Source: DATKQI01 sp035532755 (lineage in GTDB: Bacteria; Pseudomonadota; Alphaproteobacteria; Acetobacterales; Acetobacteraceae). From it: a DNA stretch of 13,020 nt. Below, in pieces: positions 7,100-13,020 of the stretch. Under the pieces are notes generated by a model. It made no database searches. It was not told the origin of the DNA and saw only the letters and a list, made by a program, of their open reading frames with translations. Made by a program: the position numbers and the translations under genes. The stretch is from NCBI GenBank assembly GCA_035532755.1, contig DATKQI010000372.1, positions 1-13,020 of the forward strand, written 5' to 3'. Within the stretch, counting starts at the first letter, position 1. Each line of letters opens with the position of its first letter.

Positions 7100-7214
7100 C
7101 ATACGCACCCGACCGGCCAAATGGCGGCTGCCAATACCCGGCCTGAAACACCCTCGACACAATGCCGCAACAATTTCATGCCAACCTGCCGCCAGCGTGA
7201 AGGGAGTTACGACC

Positions 7215-7532
7215 ATGTTCAAGGCATCTCGACCTGCTTTGTTGCGAGCCTTGGCCGGTGTTGCGCTGTTGACGGCAGTGGGGCTGCCGCTGCTGGCGCC
7301 CACGCCTGCCCAGGCGTGGTGGCGTGGCGGATGGTGGCATCCGGGCGTGTCCTTCGGGATTCGCATCGGTGGTCCGATCTTCGTCGGGCCGCCCGTGTAT
7401 GGTCCGCCAGTCTATTACGGGGCCCCGTACTATGCGCCGCCATACTATGCGCGCCCGTACCCGGGCGCGTACTGGGTGCGCCCGCATTACAATCAGTTCG
7501 GCTACTTCGTGCCGGGCCATTGGGTGCGCTGA
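7215..7532 (+). CDS. small secreted Tyr/Pro-rich protein of unknown function
   Basis: A 105-aa protein. The N-terminus has a basic start, a hydrophobic run (L-L-R-A-L-A-G-V-A-L-L-T-A-V-G-L-P-L-L) and a signal peptidase I-type A-Q-A site after residue 34, so export to the periplasm or cell surface is expected. The mature part begins W-W-R-G-G-W-W and is then built of short Pro/Tyr/Gly units (P-P-V-Y, P-Y-Y-A repeated). It has 11 tyrosines between residues 62 and 97, no cysteine, and ends G-Y-F-V-P-G-H-W-V-R. Similar low-complexity proteins ending in a G-H-W-x-R motif are common in alphaproteobacteria, but I know of no defined function. An AAGGGAG site (7200-7206) precedes the ATG by eight bases. 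It is convergent with the DUF2142 gene, with six bases between the stops. It stands alone on its strand, so it should have its own promoter in 7013-7200. Confidence 0.8.
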   Translation: MFKASRPALLRALAGVALLTAVGLPLLAPTPAQAWWRGGWWHPGVSFGIRIGGPIFVGPPVYGPPVYYGAPYYAPPYYARPYPGAYWVRPHYNQFGYFVPGHWVR

Positions 7533-7538
7533 CCGGGG

Positions 7539-8981
7539 CTAGGACGGGTAGAACTGCGCCAGGATGATGTGCGGCAGGGCGAACAGCCCCGCCGCCGGTG
7601 CGGCGAGCAGTACCAGCGTGCAGAGCCGGCGCAGGGGCTCCGTGTTGCGGACGTGCAGCGCCGGCAAGGCGAGCGCGAGCGGTGCCAGCATTGGTAGAAG
7701 GTATCGCCCTTGCACCCCGCTTATTGCGGCGCGGCCCACGTTCGTCCAGGTGAGATATTCGATCACGTAGATGCCGAGCAGGCAGACCATGGCGGCGATA
7801 AGGAGCGCCGCGATGTCGGCCATTCCTGCCCCTTCTGTTTCGGCCATGTCACCCAGCACGGCGGCGATCAGCGCGGCCGACCACAGCCCGTAGAGCCAGC
7901 CCGGCAGCACCACGTCGAGATCCCCGATCACGCCGATCATCTGCTGCCAGAGCAAGCCCGGCATGCCCGGCGAAAACAAGGTGCGCCATGGCAGGCTGAT
8001 CAGCCGTGTCGGATCGGCTCGCAGCACGGCAAGTTGCGCCAGCGGACTCGTGGCGTGGAACAGGACAGTGTGCGAGCCAGGCCAGAGCGGGCCGGGCGCA
8101 TAGGCCGGGCGGGTGAACGGGACCGAGACATAGCGCAGGGCCACGAAGCTCCAGACCAAGGCAGGCAGAACGACGAGCGCGAGGGCCGGCAGGCGTCGGC
8201 GCAACAGTGCAGGCCGCCGCAACAGGGTGTCGAGCGGCAGGAGGAAGAGCACCGCGAAGGTGAGGTAGGGCGGTTTCACCGCAAAGGCACAGGCCAGGCC
8301 AGCCGCAGCGATCCAGAAACCCGGTTGTCGCCCGGCGTTGGCGCCGGCTTCGAGGCCTCGGCCGAGCAGGGCGACGGCGAGCGCCATGGTGGCCAGCAGC
8401 AACCCGTCCGGGTTGAACGAGGCGGCGAGGCTCAGCGTCATCGGCAGGCAGAGCAGGGCGAACAACAGCCGTCGCCCCCGCGGGGCCACGCGCAGCGCGA
8501 GTGCGCCGGCCAGGATGTAGACCAGCGCGTTGACCAGCCGCCCCGCGACCAGCGCATCGTAGGGAGAGCCACGCAGAAGCCGGGTTCCGCCGATGGCCAA
8601 GGCGGAAGGAATGTAGAAGACGGGGAAATAGACGGCGGTATTCACGACACTGAAGGTTCGTGCACCATTCCACGGGATCGCACGCAGCTGCCGCTGCAGT
8701 GCCGGCGTCATCTTCATGCCGGACAGGTGCAGGTTGTCCTTGAACGGGAAGGTGACGAACAGCAGTGAGGGATCGAACCGGATGACGGCTTCCGCCACAT
8801 GCGCGCTTGTGGCCGGGCGGCGGGTGCCGAGGATCTGCCAGTGCAGCAGGCTGTCCGCGCGGGCGATATGGGCCGGCTCATCGGGTGCCTGGCCCGGTGG
8901 CATGGCGAGTGCGAAGAACAGGCAGACCGGCAGCGCGAAGGCCACGAAGAATACCGGCAGCAGGGTTTCCAGGCGCCTCAC
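7539..8981 (-). CDS. DUF2142 family multi-pass membrane protein (GT-C-like)
   Basis: A 480-aa protein with an N-terminal membrane segment (residues 7-26), directly followed by P-P-G-Q-A-P-D-E-P-A-H-I-A-R-A. The P-D-E-x-x-H-x-x-R-A loop is the mark of DUF2142. About ten further hydrophobic segments follow, with a long extracytoplasmic loop after the first and an internal F-N-P-D-G-L-L-L-A. The layout (acidic motif in the first periplasmic loop, then many helices) resembles GT-C glycosyltransferases. Family members often sit in surface-polysaccharide loci, and a lipid-linked sugar donor is the usual guess, but no activity is established. The start is GTG at 8981, overlapping the TGA of the upstream dehydrogenase (GTGA), so translation is probably coupled. 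The next ATG would remove the first membrane segment. No polysaccharide gene is nearby, which makes the pairing unusual. Confidence 0.85.
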   Translation of the reverse strand: MRRLETLLPVFFVAFALPVCLFFALAMPPGQAPDEPAHIARADSLLHWQILGTRRPATSAHVAEAVIRFDPSLLFVTFPFKDNLHLSGMKMTPALQRQLRAIPWNGARTFSVVNTAVYFPVFYIPSALAIGGTRLLRGSPYDALVAGRLVNALVYILAGALALRVAPRGRRLLFALLCLPMTLSLAASFNPDGLLLATMALAVALLGRGLEAGANAGRQPGFWIAAAGLACAFAVKPPYLTFAVLFLLPLDTLLRRPALLRRRLPALALVVLPALVWSFVALRYVSVPFTRPAYAPGPLWPGSHTVLFHATSPLAQLAVLRADPTRLISLPWRTLFSPGMPGLLWQQMIGVIGDLDVVLPGWLYGLWSAALIAAVLGDMAETEGAGMADIAALLIAAMVCLLGIYVIEYLTWTNVGRAAISGVQGRYLLPMLAPLALALPALHVRNTEPLRRLCTLVLLAAPAAGLFALPHIILAQFYPS

Positions 8982-10207
8982 CGGCGGCTCGGTGCCGGCC
9001 TCATGGACCGGGCGAAGCGGTTGATCGCATAGGGAGCGAGGTCGATCCCCGGATCGCGCCCAGCCGCCAACGCCGCAACCAGACGGGCAGTCGTGGCCGA
9101 CTGGGTAAGGCCGAGATGGCCATGGCCGAAGGCATAGATCACCGCCGGCCGATGCGGCGACCGCCCGATGACGGGCAGCGAATCGGGGGTGCTGGGGCGG
9201 TGGCCCATCCACACCGTGCCGCCACCCGCGTCGAGATCCGGCAGGTACAGCCGCGCGAGACGGAGCAGGGCGCGGGAGCGGGCGAAATTGGGCGGGGCGG
9301 CGAGGCCGGCGAACTCGGCAGCGCCGCCGATGCGCAGACCGATGGACAGCGGCGTCGCGACAAACTTGCGCTCCGCGAAGATCACCTCGCGCGACAGGGC
9401 AATCCCGGGTGCGGGCAGGGTGGTGTTGTAGCCGCGTTCGGACTCCAGCAGGACCCGGTCGCCAAAACGGGTGGCGAGGGCCGCGGACCATGCGCCGGCG
9501 GCGACCACGATCTGGTCGAACAAGCCGGCAGTGTCGAAGTCCCGCATCTCCGCCCGGATGACCGGAACGCCCCTGGCGATCAGCGAATCGAACAGCCCGC
9601 GCCAGATGCGCTTCGGGTCCGACACCTGCGACCAGCCCGGGTCGAGCACGCCGCACGCCACGCGCGGGCCGAGCGCGGGTTCCAGCGCGCGTGCGTCAGC
9701 GCTCGACACCTCCTCCGCCGGGAAGCCGAGCCGGGCGGCGAGCGCCCAGAACGGGCGGTCGGCGGCCAGCGCGGCGGCGGTTTCATAGACGCTGAGCGCC
9801 CCGGTGCGGCGCAGGTCGGCGCGCAGGCCCACGGCGGCGAGCAGGGCTTCCATATCGGCGGTGACGTGGCGGTTGAGTACCGCGAGCGCCGCGGCGGCAC
9901 GCTCCATCCGTTCCGGCCGGGCCGCGGCGACGAAGTGCCGCAGCCAGGGCAGGGCGCGCGGCAGATGCGTCGGGCGCAGCGCCAGCGGACCGAGCGGATC
10001 GATCAGCCAGCGCGGCACGCGGCGGATGATGCCCGGTACCGCGGCGGGCAGCACCTCCGGCGCGGCGATGCCGCCGGCATTGCCCCAGGAGCATTTGTCG
10101 CCGTCCGGATCGCGGTCGATGAGCGTGACGGCGTGGCCGTTCGCCGCCAGCGCGTGTGCGCAAGCAAGGCCGACGATCCCGCAGCCGACGATGCCGATTC
10201 GTGCCAT
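8978..10207 (-). CDS. FAD-dependent D-amino-acid dehydrogenase (DadA/COG0665-like)
   Basis: A 409-aa flavoprotein of the DAO family. The N-terminus carries the dinucleotide-binding motif I-G-I-V-G-C-G-I-V-G-L (residues 4-14) with acidic D31 at the end of strand 2. It is followed by the family pattern C-S-W-G-N-A-G-G-I-A-A-P. The C-terminus has M-G-H-R-P-S-T-P-D-S-L-P-V-I-G and G-H-G-H-L-G-L-T-Q-S, both typical of DadA-type dehydrogenases. These oxidise D-amino acids to 2-oxo or imino acids and pass electrons to the respiratory chain. DadA-like members include D-hydroxyproline dehydrogenases, so the product of the epimerase encoded at 5841-6842 is a candidate substrate; this is inference. Start: ATG at 10207, giving a normal family length; no clear ribosome site is seen. 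It is divergent from the LysR gene (103 bp apart) and overlaps the DUF2142 gene by four bases. Confidence 0.88.
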   Translation of the reverse strand: MARIGIVGCGIVGLACAHALAANGHAVTLIDRDPDGDKCSWGNAGGIAAPEVLPAAVPGIIRRVPRWLIDPLGPLALRPTHLPRALPWLRHFVAAARPERMERAAAALAVLNRHVTADMEALLAAVGLRADLRRTGALSVYETAAALAADRPFWALAARLGFPAEEVSSADARALEPALGPRVACGVLDPGWSQVSDPKRIWRGLFDSLIARGVPVIRAEMRDFDTAGLFDQIVVAAGAWSAALATRFGDRVLLESERGYNTTLPAPGIALSREVIFAERKFVATPLSIGLRIGGAAEFAGLAAPPNFARSRALLRLARLYLPDLDAGGGTVWMGHRPSTPDSLPVIGRSPHRPAVIYAFGHGHLGLTQSATTARLVAALAAGRDPGIDLAPYAINRFARSMRPAPSRR

Positions 10208-10220
10208 GAATGTAGTGGAG

Positions 10221-10254
10221 CGCCCGGCGCGCGGGCGGGCAAGGGACTCCCTTG
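10221..10254. promoter_or_regulatory. two inverted repeats in the divergent dehydrogenase/LysR promoter region
   Basis: CGCCCG-GCGCG-CGGGCG (10221-10237) is followed closely by the perfect 15-bp inverted repeat CAAGGG-ACT-CCCTTG (10240-10254). Both lie between the divergent starts at 10207 and 10311. The second is a good operator-like dyad or a small hairpin in the LysR leader. It is not a T-N11-A box, so it need not be the LysR protein's own site. Confidence 0.45.
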
Positions 10255-10298
10255 GCGCAGGGCAGCGGTGGTGCATAGTGATGGCAATGAAACTGTCC

Positions 10299-10304
10299 GG
10301 AGGA
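10299..10304 (+). promoter_or_regulatory. ribosome binding site that fixes the LysR gene start
   Basis: GGAGGA six bases before the ATG at 10311. The in-frame ATGs at 10281 and 10287 lie upstream of this site and the GTG at 10308 is too close, so 10311 is preferred. Confidence 0.75.
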
Positions 10305-10310
10305 CACGTG

Positions 10311-11198
10311 ATGCTCGGCAAGCTGGAATTCCTGATCGCGCTGTCTCGCGAGCAGAATTTCAGCCGTGCGGCCGAGGCTTGCGGCGTGACGCAGCCGACC
10401 TTTTCGGCCGGGATCAAGCAGCTTGAGGAAAGCCTGGGCATGCCGCTGGTGCTGCGCAGCTCCCGCTTTCGCGGTTTCACGCCGGAGGGCGAACGGGTGC
10501 TGGACTGGGCGCGGCGGATCGTGTCCGACATGCGCGGGATGCGTGACGAGCTGGGGGCGATGAAGCGCGGGCTGGTCGGCCATCTGCGCATCGCGGCCAT
10601 TCCGACCGCTCTCGCCGTGGTGGCGGAGCTGACCACGCCCTATCGGGCGCGGCATCCGAATGTGCGGTTCAGCATCTATTCCTGTACCTCGATCGAGATC
10701 CTGGCGATGCTGGAGAACCTGGAGATCGATGCCGGGTTGACCTATCTGGACAACGAACCGGTGGGCCGGGCGCGGACCGTTCCGCTCTATGTGGAGCACT
10801 ACCGGCTGATGATCTCGCGCGAGAGCCCGCTGGCCGATCGTGCGCAGGTGACCTGGGCGGAGGTTGCGAAAATCCCGCTGTGCCTGCTGACCCCGGACAA
10901 CCAGAACCGACGGATCATCGAGCAGCGCCTGCGCAGCGCCGGCACGCCGCTGGAGCCGACGCTCGAATCGAACTCGATTGTCGTTCTGGTCTCCCACGTG
11001 CAGACCGGGCGATGGGCCTGCGTGATGCCGGAGCGGCTGGTGAACATCTTCCGCCTGGCGGAGCGGTTGCGCGCCATCCCCATCGTGGAGCCCGAAGCGG
11101 CACAGGCTGTGGGCCTCGTCGTGCCGCATCGGGACCCGCTGTCGCCATTGACCGAAGCACTGGTATCCGAAGCAAGGCTGATGGCGGAGCCAGTGTAG
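10311..11198 (+). CDS. LysR-type transcriptional regulator, probable regulator of the fds formate dehydrogenase operon
   Basis: A 295-aa protein with the LysR build. An N-terminal winged helix-turn-helix covers about residues 1-60 (L-E-F-L-I-A-L-S-R-E-Q-N-F-S-R-A-A-E-A-C-G-V-T-Q-P-T-F-S). A linker helix follows (E-R-V-L-D-W-A-R-R-I), then a periplasmic-binding-protein-like effector domain starting at G-H-L-R-I-A-A-I-P-T. This subgroup, with S-S-R-F-R-G-F-T-P-E-G-E-R-V-L-D-W-A, is one I associate with genes directly upstream of fdsGBACD in other proteobacteria, and that is its position here: same strand, 179 bp before fdsG. Formate or a metabolite linked to C1 oxidation is the likely effector, by inference. 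It could instead, or also, control the divergent dehydrogenase, the classical LysR arrangement. A 15-bp palindrome of LysR type lies downstream, before fdsG. Confidence 0.9.
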   Translation: MLGKLEFLIALSREQNFSRAAEACGVTQPTFSAGIKQLEESLGMPLVLRSSRFRGFTPEGERVLDWARRIVSDMRGMRDELGAMKRGLVGHLRIAAIPTALAVVAELTTPYRARHPNVRFSIYSCTSIEILAMLENLEIDAGLTYLDNEPVGRARTVPLYVEHYRLMISRESPLADRAQVTWAEVAKIPLCLLTPDNQNRRIIEQRLRSAGTPLEPTLESNSIVVLVSHVQTGRWACVMPERLVNIFRLAERLRAIPIVEPEAAQAVGLVVPHRDPLSPLTEALVSEARLMAEPV

Positions 11199-11250
11199 AG
11201 ACCTGGCCGCACGAAGGGGAAGAAGCTCGTTTGTCGCCAGGTTTATTTAT
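11199..11250 (+). terminator. candidate intrinsic terminator after the LysR gene
   Basis: ACCTGGC (11201-11207) pairs perfectly with GCCAGGT (11236-11242), and the T-rich run TTTATTTATT follows at once. The stem starts three bases after the TAG stop. The loop is long (28 bases), so folding strength is uncertain, but the order of stop, stem and T run fits a terminator that would separate LysR transcription from fds. Confidence 0.45.
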
Positions 11251-11264
11251 TGTGCAACGCACAA
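11250..11264. promoter_or_regulatory. LysR-type operator palindrome upstream of fdsG
   Basis: TTGTGC-AAC-GCACAA is a perfect 6-bp inverted repeat with a three-base centre and contains the T-N11-A pattern of LysR sites. It is AT-flanked in a GC-rich genome, lies 114 bp before the fdsG ATG and follows the LysR gene directly. A second TTGTGC half site with a degenerate partner (GCGATC) occurs at 11346-11360. Binding by the adjacent LysR protein is inferred. Confidence 0.6.
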
Positions 11265-11290
11265 ATCCCGCCGATCTCGATTACCTTCAT

Positions 11291-11321
11291 TTGATCTATC
11301 GCCTTACGGCTTTGCTTTATT
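11291..11321 (+). promoter_or_regulatory. possible sigma-70-type promoter of the fds operon
   Basis: TTGATC (11291-11296) and TTTATT (11316-11321), with 19-base spacing, could act as a weak -35/-10 pair. This would put the palindrome centre about 70 bp upstream of the start of transcription, as expected for an activating LysR site. An alternative pair is TTGAAT (11320-11325) with TAGGTT (11342-11347). The whole 11240-11345 stretch is AT-richer than its surroundings. Confidence 0.3.
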
Positions 11322-11367
11322 GAATATTGTCGGGTTCCAGATAGGTTGTGCAGTGCGATCCGGTATT

Positions 11368-11373
11368 GGAGGG
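11368..11373 (+). promoter_or_regulatory. ribosome binding site of fdsG
   Basis: GGAGGG lies four to seven bases before two consecutive ATG codons (11378 and 11381). It rules out the in-frame GTG at 11348 as the start. Confidence 0.65.
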
Positions 11374-11377
11374 CTGC

Positions 11378-11851
11378 ATGATGCAGGTGGCGGCCGCATG
11401 GGATGAGGCGCGGGCAGCGGAGATCATTGCCGCGCACGTGACGATGGAGGGCGCGGCGCTGCCGATCCTGCACGCGATGCAGGAGGCGTTCGGCTGCGTG
11501 CCACCGCCGGCGGTGCCGATGATCGCGGCGGCACTGAACGTCACCCGGGCGGAGATGCACGGGATCATCTCGTTCTATCACGATTTCCGGGATCACCCGC
11601 CGGGCCGGCGGGTGCTGAAACTGTGCCAGGCGGAGGCCTGCCAGTCGATGGGAGCGGTGGCGATGGCGGAGGGGCTGCTGGGCGACCTTGGCATCGGCTG
11701 GGGAGAGACCACGGCTGATGGCGGGCTGACGGTGGAGCCGGTGTATTGCCTGGGGCTGTGCGCCTGCGCGCCGAGCGCGCTGCTGGACGACGAACCGGTG
11801 GCGCGGCTGACGCCGCAGGCGATGACCGAGTTGGTGGAGCGGGTAAGATGA
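11378..11851 (+). CDS. fdsG: NAD-dependent formate dehydrogenase, gamma subunit ([2Fe-2S])
   Basis: A 157-aa thioredoxin-like ferredoxin, homologous to NuoE and HoxE-type subunits. The four cysteines for one [2Fe-2S] cluster are C83-x4-C88 (L-C-Q-A-E-A-C-Q) and C124-x3-C128 (Y-C-L-G-L-C-A-C). The N-terminal helical part with G-A-A-L-P-I-L-H-A-M-Q-E-A-F-G-C-V and M-H-G-I-I-S-F-Y-H-D-F is typical. In the soluble FdsABG enzyme this subunit sits next to the FMN site and takes part in electron transfer from formate oxidation to NAD+. The assignment to formate dehydrogenase rather than complex I rests on the small size, the following fused-type FdsB and the upstream LysR gene. The start is ATG 11378 or 11381. 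Its stop overlaps the fdsB ATG (ATGA). Confidence 0.92.
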   Translation: MMQVAAAWDEARAAEIIAAHVTMEGAALPILHAMQEAFGCVPPPAVPMIAAALNVTRAEMHGIISFYHDFRDHPPGRRVLKLCQAEACQSMGAVAMAEGLLGDLGIGWGETTADGGLTVEPVYCLGLCACAPSALLDDEPVARLTPQAMTELVERVR

Positions 11852-13020
11852 GCCAGCGGCGCATCTATATCCCGCTCGATGCCGCCGCGGTCGCGGTGGG
11901 GGCGGATCGGGTGGCTGCCGCGGTGCAGCGGGAGGCGCAGGCGCACGGGATCGAGGTGCGGATCATCCGCACCGGTTCGCGCGGGATGTTCTGGCTGGAG
12001 CCGCTGCTGGAAGTGGAGACTGTGCGCGGCCGCCTGGGGTTCGGGCCGCTCACTGCAGCCGACGTGCCGGCGCTGTTCGCCGATGGCTGGCCAGGCGAGG
12101 GGCACCCGCGCTGCGTCGGCCTGGTGGAGTCGCAGCCGTTCCTGGCACGACAGACGCGATTGACCTTCGCGCGCTGCGGCATCGTCGATCCGCTGTCGCT
12201 CGAAGACTATCGGGCGCATGGCGGGCTGAAGGGGCTCGCGCGCGCCATCGCGCTCGGTCCGGCCGAGACGGTGGAGGAGGTGATCCGTTCGGGCCTGCGC
12301 GGGCGCGGCGGGGCGGGATTCCCGACCGGGGTGAAGTGGAAGACGGTGCTGCAGGCACCCTCCACCGGGCATGGCCGGGCGGGCAAATACGTGGTGTGCA
12401 ACGCCGACGAGGGCGATTCCGGCACTTTCGCCGACCGGATGATCATGGAGGGCGATCCGTTCGCGCTGATCGAGGGCATGGCGATCGCCGGCATCGCGAC
12501 CGGGGCGGAAAAAGGGTACGTGTATGTGCGCTCGGAATATCCGGGCGCCATCAAGGTGTTCGGGCAGGCGCTGCGCGTCGCCGCGGCGGAAGGGCTGCTG
12601 GGAGCGGACGTGCTGGGGTCCGGGCTGAGCTTCGCCCTGGAACTGCGCGTGGGCGCGGGAGCCTATGTATGCGGCGAGGAGACCTCGCTGCTGGAAAGCC
12701 TGGAGGGCAGGCGCGGCCAGGTGCGGGCGAAGCCGCCGCTGCCGGCGCACAAGGGGTTGTTCGGGCAGCCCACGGCGATCAACAACCTGATCTCCCTGGC
12801 GACCGTACCGGGCATCCTGGCCGATGGAGCGCAAGCCTATGCCGATTTCGGGATGGGCCGTTCACGCGGGACGATGCCGATCCAGCTTGCCGGCAACATC
12901 AAGCATGGCGGATTGTTCGAGGCCGCGTTCGGCATGACGCTGGGCGAACTGGTGGATGATGTGGGCGGCGGCACCGCGACCGGCCGGCCGGTGCGGGCGG
13001 TGCAGGCAGGCGGGCCGCTG
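11848..13020 (+). CDS. fdsB: NAD-dependent formate dehydrogenase, beta subunit (3' end off window)
   Basis: 391 codons are visible, and about 120 more would be expected from the family. An N-terminal thioredoxin-like domain without cluster cysteines (about residues 1-90) precedes the NuoF-like flavoprotein domain, a combination typical of FdsB. The glycine-rich nucleotide motif G-L-R-G-R-G-G-A-G-F-P-T-G is at 149-161. The FMN-binding stretch N-A-D-E-G-D-S-G-T-F-A-D-R is at 185-197, and G-A-G-A-Y-V-C-G-E-E-T-S-L-L-E-S at 269-284. The subunit binds FMN and NAD+ and reduces NAD+ with electrons from formate. The [4Fe-4S] cysteines near the C-terminus lie beyond the window. The start ATG overlaps the fdsG stop, with GGAG eight bases before it. 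fdsA (the molybdopterin subunit), fdsC and fdsD would be expected downstream. Confidence 0.93.
   Translation, partial: MSQRRIYIPLDAAAVAVGADRVAAAVQREAQAHGIEVRIIRTGSRGMFWLEPLLEVETVRGRLGFGPLTAADVPALFADGWPGEGHPRCVGLVESQPFLARQTRLTFARCGIVDPLSLEDYRAHGGLKGLARAIALGPAETVEEVIRSGLRGRGGAGFPTGVKWKTVLQAPSTGHGRAGKYVVCNADEGDSGTFADRMIMEGDPFALIEGMAIAGIATGAEKGYVYVRSEYPGAIKVFGQALRVAAAEGLLGADVLGSGLSFALELRVGAGAYVCGEETSLLESLEGRRGQVRAKPPLPAHKGLFGQPTAINNLISLATVPGILADGAQAYADFGMGRSRGTMPIQLAGNIKHGGLFEAAFGMTLGELVDDVGGGTATGRPVRAVQAGGPL

Larger units (their letters stand above)
6843..7214. other. 372-bp region without an intact gene
   Basis: It holds the probable minus-strand gene remnant at 6853-7012 and the leader of the small secreted protein. 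Just after the epimerase stop, CGGGGC (6843-6848) and GCCCCG (6875-6880) can pair around a smaller CATC/GATG helix, but no T run follows, so a terminator is doubtful. From 7030 on the sequence is less GC-rich and contains the short palindrome at 7085-7099. No clear sigma-70 promoter was identified. Confidence 0.5.

Noticed and set aside
7710..8768. Long plus-strand open frame of 352 codons opposite the DUF2142 gene
   Set aside because: The translation is Arg/Gln/Gly-rich low-complexity sequence with no family motif, while the minus strand encodes a membrane protein with a recognisable DUF2142 loop. It is a shadow caused by high GC.
8807..10310. Plus-strand frames of up to 539 codons, and the upstream extension of the LysR frame to 9804, opposite the dehydrogenase gene
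   Set aside because: They lie antisense to a gene with clear FAD-binding and DadA motifs. The LysR start is set by GGAGGA before 10311.
11243..11596. Minus-strand open frame of 117 codons across the fds promoter region
   Set aside because: It crosses the palindrome and the start of fdsG, shows no recognisable domain, and is opposite a gene with all four cluster cysteines.

Overview
This is a GC-rich, densely coded bacterial chromosome segment. Overlapping gene pairs, frequent GTG alternatives and the type of each recognisable protein fit an alphaproteobacterium, probably of the Rhodospirillales/Acetobacteraceae type. The lineage is an inference from gene content and composition. There is no rRNA or marker gene, and no tRNA, CRISPR array, insertion sequence or phage gene was seen.

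Left part (1-2061): an alkylation-damage operon. The end of ada (AraC-type activator fused to O6-methylguanine-DNA methyltransferase) runs into a second 2OG-Fe(II) oxygenase of unknown substrate, which overlaps alkB by ATGA. Ada probably senses methylation and switches on the operon. Next come an MFS drug/siderophore-type exporter (+, 2146-3378) and, tail to tail with it, a SAM-dependent methyltransferase (-, 3401-4036).

Middle part (4218-6842): three co-directional genes: a type I methionine aminopeptidase (map), a RadC-family JAMM protein, and a proline racemase/4-hydroxyproline 2-epimerase with both catalytic cysteines. A strong stem-loop lies between map and radC. A 372-bp gap follows. 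It holds what looks like a decayed minus-strand membrane-protein gene and the leader of a small secreted Tyr/Pro-rich protein (7215-7532).

Third part (7539-10207, minus strand): a DadA-like FAD D-amino-acid dehydrogenase, followed with a GTGA overlap by a DUF2142 multi-pass membrane protein. The dehydrogenase could act after the epimerase in hydroxyproline use (cis-4-hydroxy-D-proline oxidation), but the two genes are about 2 kb apart on opposite strands, so the link is only plausible.

Right part (10311-13020): a LysR-type regulator, a candidate terminator, a 15-bp perfect LysR-type palindrome, then fdsG and the start of fdsB. These encode the [2Fe-2S] and FMN/NADH subunits of a soluble NAD-dependent molybdenum/tungsten formate dehydrogenase. 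The window ends inside fdsB.

I did not find a clearly new multi-gene system. The points most worth following are the oxygenase of unknown substrate locked between ada and alkB, the coupled dehydrogenase/DUF2142 pair, the small Tyr/Pro-rich secreted protein, and the regulatory palindromes around the LysR gene.
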